Below are positions 24,500 through 33,312 of a stretch of 64,000 bases of DNA, piece by piece. The stretch comes from UMGS1696 sp045643285 (GTDB taxonomy: Bacteria; Bacillota; Clostridia; Oscillospirales; CAG-272). The position numbers and the translations under genes were made by a program. The notes beneath the pieces were generated by a model. That model did not search any database. It was not told the DNA's origin and saw nothing but the letters and a program-made list of their open reading frames with translations. Position 1 is the first letter of the stretch, and each line of letters starts with the position of its first letter. The stretch is from NCBI GenBank assembly GCA_045643285.1, contig JAZUKN010000058.1, positions 82,264 to 146,263 on the forward strand, read 5' to 3'.

Positions 24500-25328
24500 A
24501 AAAATAACATCGTCAATACTGAAAAAATACAGAAAAGAGATCTGGGGACCGTTCATCTCCGCGCTCAAGGAATACGAACTGATACAGTCCGGTGACAGGA
24601 TAGCGGTCTGTATCTCCGGCGGCAAGGATTCCGCACTGCTTGCCGTGCTTATGCGGCAGATACTGTCCCACTCGGACGTGCCTTTTGAGCTTGAATACAT
24701 CGCCATGGACCCCGGCTACAGTCCCGAAAACCGCGCACGGCTCGAAAAAAACTGCGCTCTGCTCGACATCCCCGTGAAGATATTCGAGACGAACATCTTC
24801 TCCGTTTCCGCAAAGCAGGAGAAAAATCCGTGTTATCTCTGTGCGCGGATGCGGCGCGGCTACCTCTACACCTATGCCGCCTCTCTCGGGTGCAACAAAA
24901 TCGCGCTCGGTCATCACTTCTCGGACGTGATAGAGACAACGCTCATGGGAATGCTGTGGGGCGCGCAGATACAGGGTATGCTCCCGAAGCTGCACAGCAT
25001 GAACTACGACGGAATGGAGCTTATCCGCCCGATGTACAAAATACGCGAAGACTCGGTGATTGCGTGGGCGCGGTACTGCGGTCTTGAATTTCTTTCGTGC
25101 GCGTGCAAGCTAACCGAATCGGCGGCAGTGGACGAGAACGCATCAAAGCGGCGCGAGACGAAAGCACTGTTAAAATTCCTGCGCGAAAACGGCAATCCAG
25201 ATGTAGAGAAGAACATTTTCAACTCGATCCACAACGCGAACATCGACACGCTCGTCGGCTACAAAACGGACGGCGAAGAGCATTCGTTCCTCGAAAAATA
25301 CCGAAACGGCGCAGAAAAGGGAAAATAA
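24492..25328 (+). CDS. TtcA-like tRNA thiolation protein (PP-loop ATPase)
   Basis: 278 residues from the ATG preceded by GGAGG (24479 region), inside the tcdA end. PP-loop CISGGKDSALLAVLM, cluster-type CxxC in NPCYLCARMRRGY, GHHFSDVIETTLMGML, and a late Cys pair in LSCACK. This is the layout of TtcA, which thiolates cytidine 32 of tRNA using an Fe-S cluster. It could also be a close PP-loop paralogue with another tRNA target. Co-transcribed with tcdA. Confidence 0.82.
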   Translation: MDEKITSSILKKYRKEIWGPFISALKEYELIQSGDRIAVCISGGKDSALLAVLMRQILSHSDVPFELEYIAMDPGYSPENRARLEKNCALLDIPVKIFETNIFSVSAKQEKNPCYLCARMRRGYLYTYAASLGCNKIALGHHFSDVIETTLMGMLWGAQIQGMLPKLHSMNYDGMELIRPMYKIREDSVIAWARYCGLEFLSCACKLTESAAVDENASKRRETKALLKFLRENGNPDVEKNIFNSIHNANIDTLVGYKTDGEEHSFLEKYRNGAEKGK

Positions 25329-25464
25329 CGGATGAAACGGGTAAAAATCCCGTCAAAATTCGTATTTTCCCCTTTTCTTTTTGCGCATTTTATATTATAA
25401 TGTAGAGTGGATAATAGGAGAAATATTTACTTTGCGAATCATGCTCCAATTTCAAGGAGGTTTT

Positions 25465-25839
25465 ATGGACAACTACACGAAAAAACGTTACAGTGTCACC
25501 GTGGCAGGCGTTTCTCTCAACATTCTGACCGAAGAGAGCGAAGACTTCGTAAGAAAAACGGCGGACGAGCTTTCGGCTGAGATCAGAATGATAACGAATC
25601 ACGTTTTCAACGCATCTAAGCTCGACGCGGCGATCCTCTGCGCCCTTGACGCAAAGGGAGAGGCCGCAAAAGCAGAATCAAGGCTCGCCGAGCTTCAGGC
25701 AAAGCTCGACGTAATGGAGCTTGACGCACAGAATATGCGTGTCGAGCTTGACGCACTCCGCGACAGATGCGCTCCGTCCAAGCCGAACGAAAACTTAAAA
25801 AGCATAGAATCTTTTCTTGAGCGCAAAGTAAATGGCTGA
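25465..25839 (+). CDS. zapA: Cell division protein ZapA
   Basis: 124 residues from the ATG preceded by AAGGAGG. The ZapA head domain (KRYSVTVAGVSLNILTEES, then DFVRKTADELSAEI) is followed by a long coiled coil (about 65-110). It binds FtsZ and promotes Z-ring bundling. A TATAAT at about 25395 offers a promoter between it and the ttcA-like gene. The stop overlaps the U32 gene start; zapA-U32 is a usual Clostridia pair. Confidence 0.9.
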   Translation: MDNYTKKRYSVTVAGVSLNILTEESEDFVRKTADELSAEIRMITNHVFNASKLDAAILCALDAKGEAAKAESRLAELQAKLDVMELDAQNMRVELDALRDRCAPSKPNENLKSIESFLERKVNG

Positions 25840-28048
25840 TAAACATATCCCCGAGCTTCTCGCGCCAGCAGGAAGCGAAGAAGCGCTCCGTGCGGCTCTT
25901 GCAAGCGGCGCAGATGCCGTATATTTCGGCGGCTCGGCGTTCTCGAACAGGATGAGAGCGAAGAACTTTGCCGGAGAGACGATACGCGACGCGATAAAGC
26001 TCTGCCACTCCGTCGGTGCGGCGGCGCACATCACGGTCAACACGCGCGTCTCAGACAAGGAGCTTGACGGCGTTCTCGCGTTTGCCGAAACCATCCTCGG
26101 CGGCAAAGAGGACGAGAGAGCAGACGCGCTGATCGTCGCCGATCTCGGTGTGGCAAGTGCGATAAAGGCGGCTTTCCCGCACGCTGTACTCCACGGCTCG
26201 ACTCAGACCTCGATGATGTCGCCCGACGACTGCCGCGCACTTGAAGAACTCGGCTTTTCACGGCTCGTCGTACCGAGAGAAATGTCGCTCGACGAGATCC
26301 GCGCGCTCGTCGACAAATCCCCGATAGAGATCGAAATGTTCATCCACGGCGCGCACTGCGTTTCCTGCTCCGGTCAGTGCCTCATGTCGTATGTCATGGG
26401 CGGCAGAAGCGGAAACCGCGGCGAATGCGCACAGCCGTGCCGTTTGCCGTACAGAATGACGGACGGCTCACGGCAGGTCGGCGGAGATTATCCGCTCTCA
26501 CTTGCCGACATGATGCTCGGCGGTCACATCCCCGAAATAATCGGCTCGGGCGTTGCGTCGCTGAAGATCGAAGGACGGCTCAAAAGTCCGTCTTACGTCT
26601 ACGGCGTGACCTCGATATACCGCCGTTTGCTCGACGAGGGCAGACGGGCAACGAAAGAAGAAACAAAAGCACTCGAAGACCTCTTTACACGCGGCTTCAC
26701 GGACGGTTATTTCGTCTCGCGCTACGGCACAATGGGCGGCGTGAAATCGTCGGAAAAACAGATCAATGCGTCGGCGGTGCAGAGAGAGATCTCGCAGGCG
26801 TTCTCCGCGCGTCAGTCCGATTTCCGCGCAAAACAGAAAGAAAAAACGTCGGACGCCACGCCCGTCAAAGCGCGGTTTGAGTTAAAAAGCGGCTCACCGG
26901 CTGTGTTTGAGCTGTACTGCGGCAAGTACGTCGGACGTGCGGTCGGTGCAGTTCCGTCCCCGTCGACAGGAAACCCGATAACGGCGGATAGCGCGGCAAA
27001 AAATCTGACAAAGCTCGGCGGAAGCGGCTTTTCGCTCTCGTCCGAAGATATAGAATATTCGCTCGACGGTGGGCTGTGGATGCCGCTCTCCGCACTGAAC
27101 GCACTGCGGCGTGACGCGGCAGACGCTCTTGCGGCACAGCTCGGTGAGGAGAAAAAAGAAGAAAATTCCGAAGATAAAAACAAAGAAAAGCGTAACACCG
27201 AGCGTCCTTTGCCTGACAAATCGGGCAGAACAGAGAAAAAACGCGAGACGGTGGCTGAGATATTCTCGCTCGCGCTGTTCCTCGCGGACGTGGAAGAAAA
27301 CGAACGCGCGGCACGGCTGGAGGAGTTTGCGGAAAAATTCGACAGGTTATATATCCCGCTCGGCGACTGCGAAAACACAGCCATAAAGCAGGCGGCACGG
27401 TGCGAAAAGATCTCAGCCGTTCTTCCGCTTCTCACAGGAAAAGACCTTGAAGAAAAGCTGAAAGCCGTATACGGATACGGCATCCGGCGTGCGCTTTGCC
27501 ATACTGCCGGACAACTCAGACTCGTCCGCTCGCTCGGATTCGACGGCGACATTTCGTTCCGCGGAAACGTGACGAACTCGGCGGCGGCTGACGTATACGC
27601 ATCGCTCGGCGCGTCGTCGGTCGTTCTGTCGCCGGAAGTCACGCTCGCGGCGGCAAGAGGGATAACCGCATCGGCGGGCGCACAAACGGGGCTGATCGTA
27701 TACGGGCGCATACCGGTGATGCACCTCTCGCGCTGTATCATAAGCGGCGGAAACTGCAAAAAAGGGAACAGGGGCGGCAGGTACGTCGGTGCAAAGCCGC
27801 ACGTCTGCGCAGGTGAACTGTGCGACCGTCTCGGCGAAAAATTCCCCGTCGTTGCAAATTCCGACTGCACAAATGTTATATACAATTCCACGCCTATATG
27901 GATGGGCGACAGGCCGGAGGACATCGCACCGGGCAGAAACGCGGGTGCGTCGGTGTTCCTCTTCACGGTGGAAAACATCAAGGAAGCGGAAGACGTTCTC
28001 CGTGCATACAGAGCCGGAGAAAAGCGAAGCGGAAGAAGAATACAATAA
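25832..28048 (+). CDS. U32 family peptidase / tRNA-rRNA hydroxylation protein
   Basis: 738 residues. The N-terminal U32 domain contains LLAPAGSEEALRAALASGADAVYFGG and the Cys-rich signature EMFIHGAHCVSCSGQCLMS followed by GNRGECAQPCRLPY. The large C-terminal part (DUF3656-like) ends with a second Cys cluster (CIISGGNCKKGN). Relatives (RlhA, TrhP) are needed for hydroxylation of rRNA or tRNA bases rather than being proteases. A lysine/glutamate-rich insertion at about 430-475 breaks the conserved core. The start overlaps the zapA stop. A GTGAAGT chain begins three bases after the stop. Confidence 0.88.
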   Translation: MADKHIPELLAPAGSEEALRAALASGADAVYFGGSAFSNRMRAKNFAGETIRDAIKLCHSVGAAAHITVNTRVSDKELDGVLAFAETILGGKEDERADALIVADLGVASAIKAAFPHAVLHGSTQTSMMSPDDCRALEELGFSRLVVPREMSLDEIRALVDKSPIEIEMFIHGAHCVSCSGQCLMSYVMGGRSGNRGECAQPCRLPYRMTDGSRQVGGDYPLSLADMMLGGHIPEIIGSGVASLKIEGRLKSPSYVYGVTSIYRRLLDEGRRATKEETKALEDLFTRGFTDGYFVSRYGTMGGVKSSEKQINASAVQREISQAFSARQSDFRAKQKEKTSDATPVKARFELKSGSPAVFELYCGKYVGRAVGAVPSPSTGNPITADSAAKNLTKLGGSGFSLSSEDIEYSLDGGLWMPLSALNALRRDAADALAAQLGEEKKEENSEDKNKEKRNTERPLPDKSGRTEKKRETVAEIFSLALFLADVEENERAARLEEFAEKFDRLYIPLGDCENTAIKQAARCEKISAVLPLLTGKDLEEKLKAVYGYGIRRALCHTAGQLRLVRSLGFDGDISFRGNVTNSAAADVYASLGASSVVLSPEVTLAAARGITASAGAQTGLIVYGRIPVMHLSRCIISGGNCKKGNRGGRYVGAKPHVCAGELCDRLGEKFPVVANSDCTNVIYNSTPIWMGDRPEDIAPGRNAGASVFLFTVENIKEAEDVLRAYRAGEKRSGRRIQ

Positions 28049-28050
28049 GA

Positions 28051-28272
28051 GTGAAGTTTTTCACTTCGTGAAAAGTGAAGTATTCGCCGTAGCGAATGTG
28101 AAGTTCGCCTTCGGCGAGTGAAGTTGTGCCTTCGGCACAGTTATGGTAGAAAAATTATCTCCGATAATTTTTCTTCCTTATCTTTCGACGAAGTCGAAAA
28201 CTTCACTTGCGCGCAGCGCATACTTCACGACGCTTTGCGTTACTTCACTTTTCGACGAAGTCGAAATAATCC
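28051..28272. repeat. Modular palindromic repeat, minimal symmetric form (copy 6)
   Basis: Four hairpins joined by GTGAAG (TTTTTCACTTCGTGAAAA; TTCGCCGTAGCGAA; TCGCCTTCGGCGA; TGTGCCTTCGGCACA), then a central perfect 10-bp stem GAAAAATTAT/ATAATTTTTC (28149-28173), then four hairpins joined by ACTTCAC (TTTCGACGAAGTCGAAA; TGCGCGCAGCGCA; ACGCTTTGCGT; TTTCGACGAAGTCGAAA). The linkers on the two sides are complementary, so the whole unit can fold as one structure. No gene inside; it ends just before the dut ribosome site. Confidence 0.8.
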
Positions 28273-28289
28273 ACACGGGAGACTATAAA

Positions 28290-28727
28290 ATGAACGTACT
28301 ACTCAAAAAACTCGTCCCCTCAGCGATCGTTCCGCAGTATCAGACAGACGGTGCGGCGGCGGCTGACCTTTATGCGTGCGTCTCCGAGCCGGTCACGGTT
28401 GCAGTCGGCGGCAGCGCACTTATTCCCACGGGAATAGCGATCTCTATCCCGAAAGACACAGTCGCGCTGATATTCGCACGCAGCGGTCTTGCAGTGAAAA
28501 AAAGCATATCCCTCTCGAACAGCGTCGGCGTTATCGACTCCGACTACAGAGGAGAGATAAAAGTCGCACTCGTAAACAACGGTAACGAGCCGTTTGTCGT
28601 GAACAGCGGCGACAGGATAGCGCAGATCGGGTTCTTCCCCGTATATCAGGCGGCGTTCACGGAAACGGACTCGCTCGACGAAACAGAACGAGGCTCCGGC
28701 GGCTTCGGGCACACAGGAGAAAGATAA
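28290..28727 (+). CDS. dut: dUTP diphosphatase
   Basis: 145 residues, the usual trimeric dUTPase size. The five motifs are present: AAADLYAC, PTGIAISIP/FARSGLAVKK, NSVGVIDSDYRGEIKV, DRIAQIGFFPV, and the C-terminal GSGGFGHTGE loop that closes over the substrate. It removes dUTP and makes dUMP. The ATG is chosen because a longer frame upstream is only repeat sequence. It stands alone between two repeat elements. Confidence 0.93.
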   Translation: MNVLLKKLVPSAIVPQYQTDGAAAADLYACVSEPVTVAVGGSALIPTGIAISIPKDTVALIFARSGLAVKKSISLSNSVGVIDSDYRGEIKVALVNNGNEPFVVNSGDRIAQIGFFPVYQAAFTETDSLDETERGSGGFGHTGER

Positions 28728-28731
28728 GAAA

Positions 28732-29042
28732 TGATGTATTCGCGTGTGCGAATACGATGTATAATTTCACAGCAGGCAATTCATCCAAACCTAACGTTTG
28801 GCATCGGATTTGTCCTGCGTATGTATACGCGGCGGACAGGCTGCACAAGAGCGTCGCGTCGGTTTCGACGAAGTCGAATACCGGCTTGTCCGCCGTCCGC
28901 GCAGTGAAAAAAGAATAATTTGAACACGTCCCCGACGTTTTCTTCCACAATGTTTGCCGCAGGCAAATATATCATTCACACGAAGTGTGAACATCATTCG
29001 CGTAGCGAACATCATTTTCACAAAGTGAATCCACACAGGAGA
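28732..29042. repeat. Modular palindromic repeat, partial, with ATCAT chain (copy 7)
   Basis: GATGTATTCGCGTGTGCGAATA, the TCCAAACC/GTTTGG module, GCGTATGTATACGC, CAAGAGCG, the TCGGTTTCGACGAAGTCGAATACCG-type module, CTTGTCCGCCGTCC and GAACACGTCCCCGACGTTTTC. It then changes to an ATCAT-linked chain: TTTGCCGCAGGCAAA, TTCACACGAAGTGTGAA, TTCGCGTAGCGAA, TTTTCACAAAGTGAA. It has no core. This copy joins both linker types in one element. It ends ten bases before the maf start. Confidence 0.7.
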
Positions 29043-29049
29043 TATAACA

Positions 29050-29646
29050 ATGAACACAACCCGAAACTTCATTCTCGCTTCCGCTTCTCCGAGGCGGCAC
29101 GAGATCTTAGGGCGCGCAGGTATCGCGCACACAGTCATCACCGCCGACGCGGACGAACGTTCGATAAAATTCGGGCAGGGCAAGCCGGGGGAATACGTCC
29201 TCTCGATAGCCTCGCTCAAAAATTCGGCAGTCTGCGCCACTCTGCCGGACGGCGACAAATCCGTCGTCATTTCCGCCGACACTATCGTATACTTCCCCGA
29301 AGAGGGTACGCCTATCGGCAAGCCGAAGAACGAAGAAGACGCCGTGCGTATGCTCTCGTCCCTCTCCGGCAGAGTACACGAGGTCATCACAGGCGTTGTC
29401 GTACACGATATGGCAGACGGTCGGACGGAGAAGTTCTACGAAGTGACGAAAGTCCGCTTCCGCACGCTGACGGCGGAAGAAATACTCGAATACGTAGCGT
29501 CCGGCGACCCGATGGACAAGGCAGGCGCGTACGGCCTGCAAAGCGGCGGATGCGTATTCGTCGAGGGGATAGACGGCGACTTCTTCAACGTCGTAGGTCT
29601 GCCTGTCTGCCACCTCACCGAAGTCCTCAAGAAATTCAATATATAA
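29050..29646 (+). CDS. maf: Maf family nucleotide pyrophosphatase
   Basis: 198 residues. Hydrolyses non-canonical or modified nucleoside triphosphates. Motifs: ILASASPRRHEIL at the N-terminus, ISADTIVYF with the catalytic Asp, GKPKNEEDAVRML, and SGRVHEVITGV. GEYVASGDP-like and KAGAYGLQS follow. It is followed 33 bases later by mreB; maf-mreBCD is a common order in Firmicutes, so it likely leads that operon. The start has AGGAGA nearby. Confidence 0.93.
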   Translation: MNTTRNFILASASPRRHEILGRAGIAHTVITADADERSIKFGQGKPGEYVLSIASLKNSAVCATLPDGDKSVVISADTIVYFPEEGTPIGKPKNEEDAVRMLSSLSGRVHEVITGVVVHDMADGRTEKFYEVTKVRFRTLTAEEILEYVASGDPMDKAGAYGLQSGGCVFVEGIDGDFFNVVGLPVCHLTEVLKKFNI

Positions 29647-29679
29647 CGGAAATAACCTTAAGAAAGGTACAGATACAAA

Positions 29680-30684
29680 ATGAAAAGCATAGGAATTGAC
29701 CTCGGCACCGCAAGCACGCTTATATATGTAAAAGGGCGCGGCATAGTTCTCAGAGAGCCGTCCGTCGTCGCGGTCGAAGCAAAATCGCGCAACGTCGTTG
29801 CAGTCGGAAACGAAGCAAAGCTGATGCTCGGCAAGACTCCCGGCTCGATCATAGCGATGCGTCCCTTAAAAGACGGTGTTATCGCGGAATTTGACATCAC
29901 GGCGGCAATGCTCCGCCACTATTTCAAGAAGATCTCCGGCAACACGCTCATCAGCCGTCCGAAGGTCGTTGTCTGCATACCGTACGGCGTTACGGAGGTT
30001 GAAAAACGTGCAGTAGAAGACGTTACGCTCGAAGCAGGCGCACAGTCCGTCGCGCTCATAGAAGAGCCTATCGCGGCGGCTGTCGGAAGCGGTCTTCGCG
30101 TGGAAGGTGCGCGCGGTTCGATGATAGTCGACATAGGAGGCGGCACTACCGAAGTCGCGATCCTCTCGCTCGGCGGTATAGTGCTGTCGAACTCACAGCG
30201 CGTCGCAGGGGACGAGCTTGACGAAGCGATAACGTCTTACATCAAGCGCAAATACAACATCCTGATCGGCGACACGACGGCAGAACTGCTCAAAAAGAAA
30301 ATCGGCTCCGCGCATCCCGCCACGGACCACGGCGCTATGGAGATACGCGGCAGAAACCTACTGACCGGACTTCCGGCGATAGTCACGGTCACGTCCCCCG
30401 AAATACGCGAGGCGATGCAGGACGAAGTCTTCCACATAGTCGAGAGCATACGCTCAACGCTTGAAAACACGCCTCCGGAGCTTGCGTCCGATATTTACGA
30501 CACGGGCATCATGCTCTCGGGCGGCGGTGCGCTCCTCGCAGGACTCGATATGCTCATTCAGCAGGCAACGGGCATCCGCACGCTTGTCTCAAAGTCACCG
30601 GTCGACTGCGTGGTACTCGGTATCGGAAGAATGATCGAGTCGATAAGCGACCTCAACGGTATAGTAAACTACAGAGCGAGATAA
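29680..30684 (+). CDS. mreB: Rod shape-determining protein MreB
   Basis: 334 residues, full-length bacterial actin. ATP-binding motifs: IGIDLGTASTLIYVKG (phosphate 1), MIVDIGGGTTEVAILS (phosphate 2), and GIMLSGGGALLAGLD (adenosine). It forms membrane-bound filaments directing lateral wall synthesis, indicating a rod-shaped cell. SD AAGAAAGG precedes the ATG. First of mreBCD. Confidence 0.96.
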   Translation: MKSIGIDLGTASTLIYVKGRGIVLREPSVVAVEAKSRNVVAVGNEAKLMLGKTPGSIIAMRPLKDGVIAEFDITAAMLRHYFKKISGNTLISRPKVVVCIPYGVTEVEKRAVEDVTLEAGAQSVALIEEPIAAAVGSGLRVEGARGSMIVDIGGGTTEVAILSLGGIVLSNSQRVAGDELDEAITSYIKRKYNILIGDTTAELLKKKIGSAHPATDHGAMEIRGRNLLTGLPAIVTVTSPEIREAMQDEVFHIVESIRSTLENTPPELASDIYDTGIMLSGGGALLAGLDMLIQQATGIRTLVSKSPVDCVVLGIGRMIESISDLNGIVNYRAR

Positions 30685-30695
30685 AATTATAGAAA

Positions 30696-31580
30696 ATGAA
30701 ACAGTTTTTTAAGAACAAATTCTTCTACATAATAACGGTAGTTGCACTCGTTGTCGCCATAGTGCCGACGGTGTTCTACTCCATGGGTGTGACGTTCGTC
30801 TTCCGTGATGCGGTGGGCGTTATCCTCGCGCCTGCGCAGAAGATGTTCAACAACGTCACCGAGGCGATAGACGGCTTTGCGTCGTATTTTTACAAATTCG
30901 ACGAGCTTGTCGAAGAAAACAACCGCCTCCGCGAACAGCTCTCGGAATATCAGTCGCAGATCTACGACAACGCCGAGATCGAAGAAATGTACGTCTGGAT
31001 GAGCGATTTTCTTGAGCTGAAAATGAGCCATACAGACTTCAAGCTCCTCTCGTCCTCAGTCATCGGGCGTGAAAGCGGCAACTACTCAAAGGTGCTGAAC
31101 CTTGACGTCGGCTCGTCTGACGGCGTAAAGCTGAATATGCCCGTCATCACAGCGGAAGGCGTCGTCGGGCAGATAACCGAAGTCGGGCTTAACTGGTCAA
31201 AGGTCACGACGATCCTTGAATCCGGCTCGTCCGTCGGTGCGTACATCGAACGCACGGGCGACTCCGGCGTCTGCACCGGCAACTATGCGACAGCGTCCGA
31301 CGGGATAGTGGCTCTGTCGTACATCCCCGAGGACAGCGGTGTCTCCGTCGGCGACAGAGTACTTACCTCCGGCTACGGAAGCATCTATCCGCGCGGACTC
31401 GTTATAGGGTACGTTGAATCAATCGAGCAGAATCCGTATTCGCGCACGCTCGATATAAAGGTAAAATGCTCCGCCGAATACTCCTCTCTGACGAAAGCCA
31501 TGGTAATAACGTCGTTTGAGTCCTCATCCGTTCCCGCGTCTTCGCTGACAGACGGTACCGAAGGAGACAAAAATGAGTAA
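30696..31580 (+). CDS. mreC: Rod shape-determining protein MreC
   Basis: 294 residues: a short cytoplasmic tail, one membrane helix (about 8-28), a coiled coil (about 62-95, ELVEENNRLREQLSEYQSQI) and two beta-barrel domains (SSVIGRESGNYSKVLNLDVGSSDGV; SYIPEDSGVSVGDRVLTSG). It couples MreB to PBP2 outside the membrane. Its stop overlaps the mreD start. Confidence 0.94.
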   Translation: MKQFFKNKFFYIITVVALVVAIVPTVFYSMGVTFVFRDAVGVILAPAQKMFNNVTEAIDGFASYFYKFDELVEENNRLREQLSEYQSQIYDNAEIEEMYVWMSDFLELKMSHTDFKLLSSSVIGRESGNYSKVLNLDVGSSDGVKLNMPVITAEGVVGQITEVGLNWSKVTTILESGSSVGAYIERTGDSGVCTGNYATASDGIVALSYIPEDSGVSVGDRVLTSGYGSIYPRGLVIGYVESIEQNPYSRTLDIKVKCSAEYSSLTKAMVITSFESSSVPASSLTDGTEGDKNE

Positions 31581-32205
31581 AAACATATCTTTCGGCGTTG
31601 ATTCCGGAATGACCGAGAGGGAATTTATAGAAAACAAAAATCCCCTCGACAAAATACGCGACAAGATCGCCGCTTTTTCGGTAGACGGCGAATCCGTATT
31701 CAAAGCCGTAGTCTGCGGCATCCTGCTCGTCGTTTTTGCGCTGTTCCAGACGACGCTGTTTGCGCGTTTCCGTCCGTTCGGCGTTGTTCCCGACCTCATT
31801 CTGCCGCTTGTTTGCGCCGTCGGAATGTCGGAAAAGGAAAAATGGGGCGCGGTCTTCGGCGTGGTCGCGGCGTTCGTCATCGAATCGCTCGGCGGCGCGA
31901 CTCTGACGCTTCTTCCGCTTCTCTATATGCCCGTCGGGTACGTCTCCGGCATACTGACAACCTATTATTTCCGTGACTCCATAACGGTGCGCGGTCTGTA
32001 CGTTGTCGGCTCGTCGGCGCTTCGCTCGATATTTACGATAATAACGCTCCTTGCAACAGTCGGCGGCATAACGCTCGGTGCGGTCTTTGTAAAAGCCGTG
32101 TTTCCGGAGCTTGCGGCGAACATCGTGTTCGGTCTGATACCGCACTACATAACGAAGCTCTGTCTCCGTCCGTTCAACAAGACGAGAGCGGAAAAGGTCA
32201 AATAG
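31573..32205 (+). CDS. mreD: Rod shape-determining protein MreD
   Basis: 210 residues, with an unusually long soluble N-terminus (about 45 residues) and then about five hydrophobic helices, including the LFQTTLFARFRPFGVVPDLIL segment typical of MreD. It works with MreC in the elongasome. Assignment rests on position and helix pattern, as MreD is poorly conserved. The ATG overlaps the mreC stop by eight bases. Confidence 0.85.
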   Translation: MSKNISFGVDSGMTEREFIENKNPLDKIRDKIAAFSVDGESVFKAVVCGILLVVFALFQTTLFARFRPFGVVPDLILPLVCAVGMSEKEKWGAVFGVVAAFVIESLGGATLTLLPLLYMPVGYVSGILTTYYFRDSITVRGLYVVGSSALRSIFTIITLLATVGGITLGAVFVKAVFPELAANIVFGLIPHYITKLCLRPFNKTRAEKVK

Positions 32206-32331
32206 CCCGTTTGATAATGAAGAAAACACAAACCGAAAGTTTGGTATTTTCAAACGTCATTTGTGCCTTTTGCCCCCAAAGGGCGTCAAATTCAACGAAC
32301 CGGCACAAATGAAAAGAAAAGGCATAATAAT

Positions 32332-33312
32332 ATGGATAATGCAATATTCTGCTCTCTTGCGCCGATGGCAGGGTACACCGATTCCGTCTTCCGCTCGATC
32401 TGCGGACGGTTCGGCGCGTCCTCGTCCACAAGTGAGATGATCTCATCGGTCGCGCTCGTCCACAGTGACGAAAAGACGGGAGCTTTATCGAAAATAACGG
32501 CAAACGAGCCGCCTGTTTTTCTCCAGATATTCGGCCACGAGCCGGATATTATGGCGCAGGCGGCTGAAATACTGCTCACGGGAGGCTTCAAGGGATGCAG
32601 CTTTGAAAAACAGCCCGTCGGGATCGACATCAACATGGGCTGTCCCGTGAAGAAGATCGTATCATCCGGCGACGGCTCGGCACTTATGAGCGATTTGCCG
32701 CTCGCCGAAAGGATAGTGTCCGCCGTCAAAGAGGTCTGCGTCCGTCACGGGGTTTTGCTCGGGGTAAAATTCCGGCTCGGCAAGGACGACAGCTCGATCA
32801 ATGCGCCCGAATTTGCGGTCGGCATGGCAAAGAGCGGTGCGGACGTGCTGACTCTCCACTGTAGGACGCGGGCGCAGATGTATATGCCGTCGGCGAGGCA
32901 CGAATACTGCCGCGAAGTGAAGAATGCGCTCACCGAAAGCGGTTTTTCGAGCGTTACGCTCATCGGAAACGGAGACGTGGAGTCGCGCGCGGATGCGGAA
33001 GAATATCTCGCGCTCGGGTGCGACGGAGTAGCAGTCGGGCGTGCCGCGCTCACGAATCCGTGGCTGTTCTCGGAAATAGCGGCACCGGAGACGTTCGTTC
33101 CGCCGTCGATCGACGAGCGCGTTTCGCTGATACGCGAGTACATCACGGCAGTTGTCGGTGAAATGGGAGAGGTGCGCGGCATACGTGAGTCGCGTTCGCG
33201 TGCGGCGTACTTACTACACGGAGTCCGCGGCGGTGCGAAAGTACGCGACGCGCTGAACCGTGCGGAAACGCTCACGCGGTTTCTCGCGGAGCTGGAGCGC
33301 GTGCGTGGGTGA
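32332..33312 (+). CDS. dus: tRNA-dihydrouridine synthase
   Basis: 326 residues from MDNAIFCSLAPMAGYTD. FMN-dependent reduction of uridine in tRNA. Motifs: LAPMAGYTDSVFR, PVGIDINMGCPVKKI with the catalytic Cys in a neighbouring loop region, LHCRTRAQMY, and LIGNGDVESRADAEEYLALGCDGVAVGRAAL. The ATG at 32332 is preferred to an upstream frame extension lacking similarity. The 126-base gap before it contains a stem (ACCGAAAGTTTGGT) but no gene. A repeat begins directly at the stop. Confidence 0.92.
   Translation: MDNAIFCSLAPMAGYTDSVFRSICGRFGASSSTSEMISSVALVHSDEKTGALSKITANEPPVFLQIFGHEPDIMAQAAEILLTGGFKGCSFEKQPVGIDINMGCPVKKIVSSGDGSALMSDLPLAERIVSAVKEVCVRHGVLLGVKFRLGKDDSSINAPEFAVGMAKSGADVLTLHCRTRAQMYMPSARHEYCREVKNALTESGFSSVTLIGNGDVESRADAEEYLALGCDGVAVGRAALTNPWLFSEIAAPETFVPPSIDERVSLIREYITAVVGEMGEVRGIRESRSRAAYLLHGVRGGAKVRDALNRAETLTRFLAELERVRG

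Noticed and set aside
26812..27981. A 389-codon minus-strand frame
   Set aside because: Antisense to the U32 gene, Ser/Pro-rich, with no ribosome site; a codon-bias artefact of GC-rich coding DNA.
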